From Toxonevra muliebris (taxonomy: Eukaryota; Arthropoda; Insecta; Diptera; Pallopteridae): DNA of 64,000 bases. Positions 1 through 10,250 of this stretch are shown here, in pieces. The stretch's first letter is position 1. Every line of letters starts with the position of its first letter. The DNA lies in the NCBI GenBank assembly GCA_963691655.1, contig OY829326.1, forward strand, positions 15,364,878 to 15,428,877, written 5' to 3'. Made by a program: the position numbers and the translations under genes. The notes under the pieces were generated by a model. The model was not told the origin of the DNA and did not search any database. It saw nothing but the letters and a program-made list of their open reading frames with translations.

Positions 1-125
1 AGAAAAGGTGTCTCCGACAGTATAAAAGTCTTCTTCCCTATAAAAAAGGTGTCTCCGACAGTATAAATCGTCTTCTCCCCCATAGAAAAGGTGTCTCCGA
101 CAGTATAAAACGTCTTCTCTCCTAT

Positions 126-167
126 AGAAAAGGTGTCTCCGACAGTATAAAACGTCTTCTCCCCTAT
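126..167 (+). repeat. Reference consensus monomer (42 bp)
   Basis: This copy matches the majority base at every position and is a convenient reference. Composition is 13 A, 11 T, 11 C and 7 G. It has two CpG sites (15-16 and 28-29), two A4 tracts (3-6 and 24-27), one TATAAAA, one GTCTC and one GTCTTC. Its two 21-bp halves are weakly similar (11 of 21 positions match without gaps), which may reflect an older half-length repeat. Confidence 0.9.
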
Positions 168-219
168 AGAAAAGGTGTCTGCGACAGTAAAAAAACGTAT
201 AAAACGTTTGCTCTACTAT
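168..219 (+). repeat. 52-bp marker monomer M1
   Basis: This is a variant monomer with G at position 14, a 10-bp insertion that makes an A7 tract followed by a second AAAACGT, and an altered tail (TTTGCTCTACTAT). The insertion creates a dyad, AAACGT-ATAAA-ACGTTT, at 193-209, absent from ordinary monomers. It is followed by five ordinary monomers and then a 40-bp monomer. The other four markers have four ordinary monomers here. The extra stretch includes a private change, GACGG for GACAG, near 320. Confidence 0.93.
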
Positions 220-429
220 AGAAAAGGTGTCTCCGACAGTATAAAACGTCTTCTCCTCTATAGAAAAGGTGTCTCCGACAGTATAAAACGTCTTCTCCTC
301 TATAGAAAAGGTGTCTCCGACGGTATAAAACGTCTTCTCCCCTATAGAAAAGGTGTCTCCGACAGTATAAAACGTCTTCTCCCCTATAGAAAAGGTGTCT
401 CCGACAGTATAAAACGTCTTCTCCCCTAT

Positions 430-469
430 AGAAAAGGTGTCTCCGACAGTATAAAAGTCTCTTCCCTAT
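430..469 (+). repeat. 40-bp short monomer after M1
   Basis: This monomer lacks two bases: its tail reads AAAAGTCTCTTCCCTAT. The same 40-bp form is found ten times in the window. Here it is followed by monomers ending CTC, CCC, then a T27/TCC monomer, then CTC and CCC. The same five-monomer order recurs after most other 40-bp monomers. Confidence 0.92.
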
Positions 470-847
470 AGAAAAGGTGTCTCCGACAGTATAAAACGTC
501 TTCTCCTCTATAGAAAAGGTGTCTCCGACAGTATAAAACGTCTTCTCCCCTATAGAAAAGGTGTCTCCGACAGTATAAATCGTCTTCTCTCCTATAGAAA
601 AGGTGTCTCCGACAGTATAAAACGTCTTCTCCTCTATAGAAAAGGTGTCTCCGACAGTATAAAACGTCTTCTCCCCTATAGAAAAGGTGTCTCCGACAGT
701 ATAAAACGTCTTCTCCCCTATAGAAAAGGTGTCTGCGACAGTAAAAAACGTCTTCTCCCCTATAGAAAAGGTGTCTCCGACAGTATAAAACGTCTTCTCC
801 CCTATAGAAAAGGTGTCTCCGACAGTATAAAACGTCTTCTCCCCTAT

Positions 848-887
848 AGAAAAGGTGTCTCCGACAGTATAAAAGTCTCTTCCCTAT
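848..887 (+). repeat. 40-bp short monomer
   Basis: A second copy of the 40-bp form, not preceded by a 52-bp marker. It is followed by one CTC and one CCC monomer and then by another 40-bp copy at 972, so this is a two-monomer spacing created by a local duplication. Confidence 0.9.
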
Positions 888-971
888 AGAAAAGGTGTCT
901 CCGACAGTATAAAACGTCTTCTCCTCTATAGAAAAGGTGTCTCCGACAGTATAAAACGTCTTCTCCCCTAT

Positions 972-1011
972 AGAAAAGGTGTCTCCGACAGTATAAAAGT
1001 CTCTTCCCTAT
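972..1011 (+). repeat. 40-bp short monomer
   Basis: A third 40-bp copy, 124 bp after the previous one (one 40-bp plus two 42-bp monomers). It is again followed by CTC, CCC and a T27/TCC monomer, but the next monomer is CCC, so only the start of the usual five-monomer order is kept. Confidence 0.9.
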
Positions 1012-1849
1012 AGAAAAGGTGTCTCCGACAGTATAAAACGTCTTCTCCTCTATAGAAAAGGTGTCTCCGACAGTATAAAACGTCTTCTCCCCTATAGAAA
1101 AGGTGTCTCCGACAGTATAAATCGTCTTCTCTCCTATAGAAAAGGTGTCTCCGACAGTATAAAACGTCTTCTCCCCTATAGAAAAGGTGTCTCCGACAGT
1201 ATAAAACGTCTTCTCCCCTATAGAAAAGGTGTCTGCGACAGTATAAAACGTCTTCTCCCCTATAGAAAAGGTGTCTCCGACAGTATAAAACGTCTTCTCC
1301 CCTATAGAAAAGGTGTCTGCGACAGTATAAACCGTCTTCTCCCCTATAGAAAAGGTGTCTCCGACAGTATAAATCGTCTTCTCCCCTATAGAAAAGGTGT
1401 CTCCGACAGTATAAAACGTCTTCTCCCCTATAGAAAAGGTGTCTGCGACAGTATAAACCGTCTTCTCCCCTATAGAAAAGGTGTCTCCGACAGTATAAAT
1501 CGTCTTCTCCCCTATAGAAAAGGTGTCTCCGACAGTATAAAACGTCTTCTCCCCTATAGAAAAGGTGTCTGCGACAGTATAAAACGTCTTCTCCCCTATA
1601 GAAAAGGTGTCTCCGACAGTATAAAACGTCTTCTCCCCTATAGAAAAGGTGTCTCCGACAGTATAAATCGTCTTCTCCCCCATAGAAAAGGTGTCTGCGA
1701 CAGTATAAACCGTCTTCTCCCCTATAGAAAAGGTGTCTCCGACAGTATAAATCGTCTTCTCCCCTATAGAAAAGGTGTCTGCGACAGTATAAACCGTCTT
1801 CTCCCCTATAGAAAAGGTGTCTGCGACAGTATAAAACGTCTTCTCCCCC

Positions 1850-3650
1850 ATAGAAAAGGTGTCTCCGACAGTATAAATCGCCTTCTCTCCTATAGAAAAG
1901 GTGTCTCCGACAGTATAAAACGTCTTCTCCCCTATAGAAAAGGTGTCTGCGACAGTATAAAACGTCTTCTCCCCTATAGAAAAGGTGTCTCCGACAGTAT
2001 AAATCGTCTTCTCCCCCATAGAAAAGGTGTCTCCGACAGTATAAATCGTCTTCTCCCCTATAGAAAAGGTGTCTCCGACAGTATAAATCGCCTTCTCTCC
2101 TATAGAAAAGGTGTCTGCGACAGTATAAAACGTCTTCTCCCCTATAGAAAAGGTGTCTCCGACAGTATAAAACGTCTTCTCCCCTATAGAAAAGGTGTCT
2201 CCGACAGTATAAATCGTCTTCTCCCCCATAGAAAAGGTGTCTCCGACAGTATAAATCGCCTTCTCTCCTATAGAAAAGGTGTCTTCGACAGTATAAATCG
2301 TCTTCTCCCCTATAGAAAAGGTGTCTGCGACAGTATAAACCGTCTTCTCCCCTATAGAAAAGGTGTCTGCGACAGTATAAAACGTCTTCTCCCCCATAGA
2401 AAAGGTGTCTCCGACAGTATAAATCGCCTTCTCTCCTATAGAAAAGGTGTCTCCGACAGTATAAAACGTCTTCTCCCCTATAGAAAAGGTGTCTGCGACA
2501 GTATAAAACGTCTTCTCCCCTATAGAAAAGGTGTCTCCGACAGTATAAATCGTCTTCTCCCCCATAGAAAAGGTGTCTCCGACAGTATAAATCGTCTTCT
2601 CCCCTATAGAAAAGGTGTCTCCGACAGTATAAATCGCCTTCTCTCCTATAGAAAAGGTGTCTCCGACAGTATAAAACGTCTTCTCCCCTATAGAAAAGGT
2701 GTCTCCGACAGTATAAAACGTCTTCTCCTCTATGGAAAAGGTGTCTCCGACAGTATAAAACGTCTTCTCCCCTATAGAAAAGGTGTCTCCGACAGTATAA
2801 AACGTCTTCTCCCCCATAGAAAAGGTGTCTCCGACAGTATAAATCGTCTTCTCCCCTATAGAAAAGGTGTCTCCGACAGTATAAAACGTCTTCTCCCCTA
2901 TAGAAAAGGTGTCTCCGACAGTATAAAACGTCTTCTCCCCTATAGAAAAGGTGTCTCCGACAGTATAAATCGTCTTCTCCCCTATAGAAAAGGTGTCTGC
3001 GACAGTATAAAACGTCTTCTCCCCTATAGAAAAGGTGTCTGCGACAGTATAAAATGTCTTCTCCCCTATAGAAAAGGTGTCTGCGACAGTATAAAACGTC
3101 TTCTCCCCTATAGAAAAGGTGTCTCCGACAGTATAAATCGCCTTCTCTCCTATAGAAAAGGTGTCTCCGACAGTATAAAACGTCTTCTCCCTTATAGAAA
3201 AGGTGTCTCCGACAGTATAAAACGTCTTCTCCCTTATAGAAAAGGTGTCTCCGACAGTATAAAATGTCTTCTCTCCTATAGAAAAGGTGTCTCCGACAGT
3301 ATAAAACGTCTTCTCCCCTACAGAAAAGGTGTCTCCGACAGTATAAAACGTCTTCTCCCCTATACTCCCCTATAGAAAAGGTGTCTCCGACAGTATAAAA
3401 CGTCTTCTCCCCTATAGAAAAGGTGTCTCCGACAGTATAAAACGTCTTCTCCCTTATAGAAAAGGTGTCTGCGACAGTATAAAACGTCTTCTCCCATATA
3501 GAAAAGGTGTCTGCGACAGTATAAAACGTCTTCTCCCCTATAGAAAAGGTGTCTCCGACAGTATAAAACGTCTTCTCCCCTATAGAAAAGGTGTCTCCGA
3601 CAGTATAAATCGTCTTCTCTCCTATAGAAAAGGTGTCTCCGACAGTATAA
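1850..3650 (+). repeat. Higher-order block A1 (left edge diffuse)
   Basis: The right part of this block matches block A2 at a shift of 2,360 bp left of the 10-bp insertion at 3,364-3,373 (for example AAAATGTC at 3,051 and 5,411) and 2,350 bp right of it (CTCCCATATAG at 3,491 and 5,841). Further left the shift falls to about 2,192 bp (the rare GTCTTCGAC at 2,281 and 4,473), so 168 bp, four monomers, differ between copies. A private TATGG change lies near 2,733. The left boundary could not be fixed. Confidence 0.75.
3322..3373 (+). repeat. 52-bp monomer with pyrimidine-tail duplication
   Basis: The tail CTCCCCTAT is followed by an extra ACTCCCCTAT, a 10-bp direct duplication that makes this monomer 52 bp. 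The corresponding position in block A2 has the normal length, so the insertion arose after A1 and A2 separated, or was lost from A2. It is unrelated to the 52-bp M-type marker, where the extra bases are in the A-tract. Confidence 0.93.
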
Positions 3651-6000
3651 AAGTCTTCTTCCCTATAGAAAAGGTGTCTCCGACAGTATAAATCGTTTTC
3701 TCCCTTATAGAAAAGGTGTCTCCGACAGTATAAATCGTCTTCTCTCCTATAGAAAAGGTGTCTCCGACAGTATAAAACGTCTTCTCCTCTATAGAAAAGG
3801 TGTCTCCGACAGTATAAAACGTCTTCTCCCCTATAGAAGAGGTGTCTCCGACAGTATAAATCGTCTTCTCTCCTATAGAAAAGGTGTCTCCGACAGTATA
3901 AAAGTCTTCTCCCCTATAGAAAAGGTGTCTGCAACAGTATAAAACGTCTTCTCCCCTATAGAAAAGGTGTCTGCGACAGTATAAAATGTCTTCTCCCCTA
4001 TAGAAAAGGTGTCTCCGACAGTATAAATCGTCTTCTCCCCTATAGAAAAGGTGTCTGCGACAGTATAAACCGTCTTCTCCCCTATAGAAAAGGTGTCTCC
4101 GACAGTATAAATCGTCTTCTCCCCTATAGAAAAGGTGTCTCCGACAGTATAAAACGTCTTCTCCCCCATAGAAAAGGTGTCTCCGACAGTATAAATCGCC
4201 TTCTCTCCTATAGAAAAGGTGTCTCCGACAGTATAAAACGTCTTCTCCCCTATAGAAAAGGTGTCTGCGACAGTATAAAACGTCTTCTCCCCTATAGAAA
4301 AGGTGTCTCCGACAGTATAAAACGTCTTCTCCCCTATAGAAAAGGTGTCTGCGACAGTATAAAACGTCTTCTCCCCTATAGAAAAGGTGTCTCCGACAGT
4401 ATAAATCGTCTTCTCCCCCATAGAAAAGGTGTCTCCGACAGTATAAATCGCCTTCTCTCCTATAGAAAAGGTGTCTTCGACAGTATAAATCGTCTTCTCC
4501 CCTATAGAAAAGGTGTCTGCGACAGTATAAACCGTCTTCTCCCCTATAGAAAAGGTGTCTCCGACAGTATAAATCGTCTTCTCCCCTATAGAAAAGGTGT
4601 CTCCGACAGTATAAAACGTCTTCTCCCCCATAGAAAAGGTGTCTCCGACAGTATAAATCGCCTTCTCTCCTATAGAAAAGGTGTCTCCGACAGTATAAAT
4701 CGCCTTCTCTCCTATAGAAAAGGTGTCTCCGACAGTATAAAACGTCTTCTCCCCTATAGAAAAGGTGTCTGCGACAGTATAAAACGTCTTCTCCCCTATA
4801 GAAAAGGTGTCTCCGACAGTATAAAACGTCTTCTCCCCTATAGAAAAGGTGTCTGCGACAGTATAAAACGTCTTCTCCCCTATAGAAAAGGTGTCTCCGA
4901 CAGTATAAATCGTCTTCTCCCCCATAGAAAAGGTGTCTCCGACAGTATAAATCGTCTTCTCCCCTATAGAAAAGGTGTCTCCGACAGTATAAATCGCCTT
5001 CTCTCCTATAGAAAAGGTGTCTGCGACAGTATAAAACGTCTTCTCCCCTATAGAAAAGGTGTCTCCGACAGTATAAAACGTCTTCTCCTCTATAGAAAAG
5101 GTGTCTCCGACAGTATAAAACGTCTTCTCCCCTATAGAAAAGGTGTCTCCGACAGTATAAATCGTCTTCTCCCCCATAGAAAAGGTGTCTCCGACAGTAT
5201 AAATCGTCTTCTCCCCTATAGAAAAGGTGTCTCCGACAGTATAAAACGTCTTCTCCCCTATAGAAAAGGTGTCTCCGACAGTATAAAACGTCTTCTCCCC
5301 TATAGAAAAGGTGTCTCCGACAGTATAAATCGTCTTCTCCCCTATAGAAAAGGTGTCTGCGACAGTATAAAACGTCTTCTCCCCTATAGAAAAGGTGTCT
5401 GCGACAGTATAAAATGTCTTCTCCCCTATAGAAAAGGTGTCTGCGACAGTATAAAACGTCTTCTCCCCTATAGAAAAGGTGTCTCCGACAGTATAAATCG
5501 CCTTCTCTCCTATAGAAAAGGTGTCTCCGACAGTATAAAACGTCTTCTCCCTTATAGAAAAGGTGTCTCCGACAGTATAAAACGTCTTCTCCCTTATAGA
5601 AAAGGTGTCTCCGACAGTATAAAATGTCTTCTCTCCTATAGAAAAGGTGTCTCCGACAGTATAAAACGTCTTCTCCCCTACAGAAAAGGTGTCTCCGACA
5701 GTATAAAACGTCTTCTCCCCTATAGAAAAGGTGTCTCCGACAGTATAAAACGTCTTCTCCCCTATAGAAAAGGTGTCTCCGACAGTATAAAACGTCTTCT
5801 CCCTTATAGAAAAGGTGTCTGCGACAGTATAAAACGTCTTCTCCCATATAGAAAAGGTGTCTGCGACAGTATAAAACGTCTTCTCCCCTATAGAAAAGGT
5901 GTCTCCGACAGTATAAAACGTCTTCTCCCCTATAGAAAAGGTGTCTCCGACAGTATAAATCGTCTTCTCTCCTATAGAAAAGGTGTCTCCGACAGTATAA
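3651..6000 (+). repeat. Higher-order block A2 (2,350 bp)
   Basis: The block runs from the 41-bp monomer tail AAGTCTTCTT at 3,651 to its repeat at 6,001. The length equals 56 monomers with two 41-bp forms. Landmarks are TCGTTTTCTCCCTT soon after the start, an AGAAGAGG monomer near 3,836, several GTCTTCGAC or GCG variants, two CTT monomers then AAAATGTC/TCC, a CTACAG boundary, and CTCCCATATAG at 5,841. Most monomers are 42 bp, so uninterrupted 14-residue periodic frames run through the block on the minus strand. Those frames are by-products. Confidence 0.88.
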
Positions 6001-7595
6001 AAGTCTTCTTCCCTATAGAAAAGGTGTCTCCGACAGTATAAATCGTTTTCTCCCTTATAGAAAAGGTGTCTCCGACAGTATAAATCGTCTTCTCTCCTAT
6101 AGAAAAGGTGTCTCCGACAGTATAAATCGTCTTCTCTCCTATAGAAAAGGTGTCTCCGACAGTATAAAACGTCTTCTCCTCTATAGAAAAGGTGTCTCCG
6201 ACAGTATAAAACGTCTTCTCCCCTATAGAAGAGGTGTCTCCGACAGTATAAATCGTCTTCTCTCCTATAGAAAAGGTGTCTCCGACAGTATAAAATGTCT
6301 TCTCCCCTATAGAAAAGGTGTCTCCGACAGTATAAATCGTCTTCTCTCTTATAGAAAAGGTGTCTCCGACAGTATAAAACGTCTTCTCCCCTATAGAAAA
6401 GGTGTCTCCGACAGCATAAAACGTCTTCTCCCCTATAGAAAAGGTGTCTCCGACAGTATAAATCGCCTTCTCTCCTATAGAAAAGGTGTCTCCGACAGTA
6501 TAAATCGTCTTCTCCCCTATAGAAAAGGTGTCTGCAACAGTATAAAACGTCTTCTCCCCTATAGAAAAGGTGTCTGCGACAGTATAAATCGTCTTCTCTC
6601 CTATAGAAAAGGTGTCTCCGACAGTATAAATCGTCTTCTCCCCCATAGAAAAGGTGTCTCCGACAGTATAAAACGTCTTCTCCCCTATAGAAAAGGTGTC
6701 TCCGACAGTATAAAACGTCTTCTCCCCTATAGAAAAGGTGTCTGCGACAGTATAAAACGTCTTCTCCCCCATAGAAAAGGTGTCTCCGACAGTATAAATC
6801 GCCTTCTCTCCTATAGAAAAGGTGTCTCCGACAGTATAAAACGTCTTCTCCCCTATAGAAAAGGTGTCTGCGACAGTATAAAACGTCTTCTCCCCTATAG
6901 AAAAGGTGTCTCCGACAGTATAAAACGTCTTCTCCCCTATAGAAAAGGTGTCTGCGACAGTATAAAACGTCTTCTCCCCTATAGAAAAGGTGTCTCCGAC
7001 AGTATAAAACGTCTTCTCCCCTATAGAAAAGGTGTCTCCGACAGTATAAAACGTCTTCTCCTCTATAGAAAAGGTGTCTCCGACAGTATAAAACGTCTTC
7101 TCCCCTATAGAAAAGGTGTCTCCGACAGTATAAAACGTCTTCTCCCCTATAGAAAAGGTGTCTGCGACAGTATAAAACGTCTTCTCTCCTATAGAAAAGG
7201 TGTCTCCGACAGTATAAAACGTCTTCTCCCTTATAGAAAAGGTGTCTCCGACAGTATAAAACGTCTTCTCCCCTACAGAAAAGGTGTCTCCGACAGTATA
7301 AAACGTCTTCTCCCCTATAGAAAAGGTGTCTCCGACAGTATAAAACGTCTTCTCCCCTATAGAAAAGGTGTCTCCGACAGTATAAAACGTCTTCTCCCTT
7401 ATAGAAAAAGTGTCTGCGACAGTATAAAACGTCTTCTCCCATATAGAAAAGGTGTCTGCGACAGTATAAAACGTCTTCTCCCCTATAGAAAAGGTGTCTC
7501 CGACAGTATAAAACGTCTTCTCCCCTATAGAAAAGGTGTCTCCGACAGTATAAATCGTCTTCTCTCCTATAGAAAAGGTGTCTCCGACAGTATAA
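6001..7595 (+). repeat. Higher-order block A3 (1,595 bp)
   Basis: The block is a shortened copy of A2, bounded by the same 41-bp landmark at 6,001 and 7,596, equal to 38 monomers with one 41-bp form. CTCCCATATAG recurs at 7,436, exactly 1,595 bp after 5,841, so the right part is collinear with A2 and the missing DNA is internal. It includes a GTCTGCAAC monomer near 6,534 and a lone AGCATAAAA monomer near 6,413. Confidence 0.86.
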
Positions 7596-8812
7596 AAGTT
7601 TTCTTCCCTATAGAAAAGGTGTCTCCGACAGTATAAATCGTTTTCTCCCTTATAGAAAAGGTGTCTCCGACAGTATAAATCGTCTTCTCTCCTATAGAAA
7701 AGGTGTCTCCGACAGTATAAATCGTCTTCTCTCCTATAGAAAAGGTGTCTCCGACAGTATAAATCGTCTTCTCCCCTATAGAAAAGGTGTCTGCAACAGT
7801 ATAAAACGTCTTCTCCCCTATAGAAAAGGTGTCTGCGACAGTATAAATCGTCTTCTCTCCTATAGAAAAGGTGTCTCCGACAGTATAAATCGTCTTCTCC
7901 CCCATAGAAAAGGTGTCTCCGACAGTATAAAACGTCTTCTCCCCTATAGAAAAGGTGTCTCCGACAGTATAAAACGTCTTCTCCCCTATAGAAAAGGTGT
8001 CTGCGACAGTATAAAACGTCTTCTCCCCCATAGAAAAGGTGTCTCCGACAGTATAAATCGCCTTCTCTCCTATAGAAAAGGTGTCTCCGACAGTATAAAA
8101 CGTCTTCTCCCCTATAGAAAAGGTGTCTCCGACAGTATAAATCGTCTTCTCCCCTATAGAAAAGGTGTCTGCGACAGTATAAAACGTCTTCTCCCCTATA
8201 GAAAAGGTGTCTGCGACAGTATAAAATGTCTTCTCCCCTATAGAAAAGGTGTCTGCGACAGTATAAAACGTCTTCTCCCCTATAGAAAAGGTGTCTCCGA
8301 CAGTATAAATCGCCTTCTCTCCTATAGAAAAGGTGTCTCCGACAGTATAAAACGTCTTCTCCCTTATAGAAAAGGTGTCTCCGACAGTATAAAACGTCTT
8401 CTCCCTTATAGAAAAGGTGTCTCCGACAGTATAAAATGTCTTCTCTCCTATAGAAAAGGTGTCTCCGACAGTATAAAACGTCTTCTCCCCTACAGAAAAG
8501 GTGTCTCCGACAGTATAAAACGTCTTCTCCCCTATAGAAAAGGTGTCTCCGACAGTATAAAACGTCTTCTCCCCTATAGAAAAGGTGTCTCCGACAGTAT
8601 AAAACGTCTTCTCCCTTATAGAAAAGGTGTCTGCGACAGTATAAAACGTCTTCTCCCATATAGAAAAGGTGTCTGCGACAGTATAAAACGTCTTCTCCCC
8701 TATAGAAAAGGTGTCTCCGACAGTATAAAACGTCTTCTCCCCTATAGAAAAGGTGTCTCCGACAGTATAAATCGTCTTCTCTCCTATAGAAAAGGTGTCT
8801 CCGACAGTATAA
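7596..8812 (+). repeat. Higher-order block A4 (1,217 bp)
   Basis: The block is a still shorter copy, equal to 29 monomers with one 41-bp form. The opening 41-bp monomer has a private change (AAAAGTTTTCTTCC). CTCCCATATAG recurs at 8,653, exactly 1,217 bp after its copy at 7,436. The right end (two CTT monomers, AAAATGTC/TCC, CTACAG) is the same as in A2. Confidence 0.86.
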
Positions 8813-9090
8813 AAGTCTTCTTCCCTATAGAAAAGGTGTCTCCGACAGTATAAATCGTTTTCTCCCTTATAGAAAAGGTGTCTCCGACAGTATAAATCGT
8901 CTTCTCTCCTATAGAAAAGGTGTCTCCGACAGTATAAATCGTCTTCTCTCCTATAGAAAAGGTGTCTCCGACAGTATAAAACGTCTTCTCCTCTATAGAA
9001 AAGGTGTCTCCGACAGTATAAAACGTCTTCTCCCCTATAGAAGAGGTGTCTCCGACAGTATAAATCGTCTTCTCTCCTATAGAAAAGGTG
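8813..9090 (+). repeat. Higher-order block A5 (start only)
   Basis: This copy begins at the same 41-bp landmark (8,813), followed by TCGTTTTCTCCCTT, two T27/TCC monomers, CTC, CCC, the AGAAGAGG monomer near 9,043 and a T27/TCC monomer. This is the order at the start of A3. The match ends soon after and the array changes to another monomer order. Confidence 0.8.
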
Positions 9091-10250
9091 TCTCCGACAG
9101 TATAAAACGTCTTCTCCCCTATAGAAAAGGTGTCTCCGACAGTATAAAACGTCTTCTCCCCTATAGAAAAGGTGTCTCCGACAGTATAAAAGTCTCTTCC
9201 CTATAGAAAAGGTGTCTCCGACAGTATAAAACGTCTTCTCCTCTATAGAAAAGGTGTCTCCGACAGTATAAAACGTCTTCTCCCCTATAGAAAAGGTGTC
9301 TCCGACAGTATAAATCGTCTTCTCTCCTATAGAAAAGGTGTCTCCGACAGTATAAAACGTCTTCTCCTCTATAGAAAAGGTGTCTCCGACAGTATAAAAC
9401 GTCTTCTCCCCTATAGAAAAGGTGTCTCCGACAGTATAAAACGTCTTCTCCCCTATAGAAAAGGTGTCTGCGACAGTATAAAACGTCTTCTCCCCTATAG
9501 AAAAGGTGTCTCCGACAGTATAAAACGTCTTCTCCCCTATAGAAAAGGTGTCTCCGACAGTATAAAACGTCTTCTCCCCTATAGAAAAGGTGTCTCCGAC
9601 AGTATAAAACGTCTTCTCCCCTATAGAAAAGGTGTCTCCGACAGTATAAATCGTCTTCTCTCCTATAGAAAAGGTGTCTCCGACAGTATAAATCGCGTTC
9701 TCTCCTATAGAAAAGGTGTCTCCGACAGTATAAATCGTCTTCTCCCCTATAGAAAAGGTGTCTGCGACAGTATAAACCGTCTTCTCCCCTATAGAAAAGG
9801 TGTCTCCGACAGTAGAAATCGTCTTCTCCCCTATAGAAAAGGTGTCTCCGACAGTATAAAACGTCTTCTCCCCTATAGAAAAGGTGTCTGCGACAGTATA
9901 AAACGTCTTCTCCCCTATAGAAAAGGTGTCTCCGACAGTATAAATCGCCTTCTCTCCTATAGAAAAGGTGTCTCCGACAGTATAAATCGTTTTCTCTCCT
10001 ATAGAAAAGGTGTCTCCGACAGTATAAATCGTCTTCTCCCCTATAGAAAAGGTGTCTCCGACAGTATAAAAGTCTTCTCCCCTATAGAAAAGGTGTCTCC
10101 GACAGTATAAATCGTCTTCTCTGCTATAGAAAAGGTGTCTCCGACAGTATAAAACGTCTTCTCCTCTATAGAAAAGGTGTCTCCGACAGTATAAAACGTC
10201 TTCTCCCCTATAGAAAAGGTGTCTCCGACAGTATAAAACGTCTTCTCCCC
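9091..10250 (+). repeat. Mixed monomers between families A and C
   Basis: These are ordinary 42-bp monomers in an order that is not a simple copy of its neighbours. It contains a 40-bp monomer at 9,165-9,204 with the usual CTC, CCC, T27/TCC, CTC, CCC followers. Private changes include TCGCGTTCTC near 9,690 and AGTAGAAATC near 9,811. The TCGCC/TCC, TCGTTTT/TCC, then CTCTGCTATAG order near 9,940-10,130 recurs many times later in the window (for example 21,330 and 25,490). Confidence 0.75.
9165..9204 (+). repeat. 40-bp short monomer
   Basis: The same 40-bp form as at 430, without a 52-bp marker upstream. It is followed by the full CTC, CCC, T27/TCC, CTC, CCC order. Confidence 0.9.

Noticed and set aside
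175..471. Plus-strand small open frames starting at the 52-bp markers (175, 12,862, 15,891, 27,485, 38,998) and at 37,447
   Set aside because: They start with GTG, not ATG, lie wholly inside the repeat, and end where the 40-bp or another length-variant monomer shifts the frame. Their recurrence reflects marker duplication.
844..8659. Long minus-strand open frames (up to 1,189 codons at 3,873-7,442; also 844-2,817, 3,622-5,847, 5,972-8,659) with a 14-residue period, and similar frames at 11,090-11,932 and 14,035-14,877
   Set aside because: A 42-bp repeat is 14 codons, and three of six frames of the consensus have no stop, so long frames are automatic. Two minus-strand frames and one plus-strand frame are equally open. 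The commonest variants (positions 14, 27, 38) change the amino acid, showing no protein-level constraint. Frames end at the next 41- or 40-bp monomer. Start codons come from chance CCCCCATAG or CCCATATAG variants.
844..8659. Resemblance of GEK and C..H residues in minus-strand frames to zinc-finger linkers
   Set aside because: There is no C2H2 spacing: the cysteine and histidine of the 14-residue repeat belong to a different frame from GEKTF. It is a chance match.
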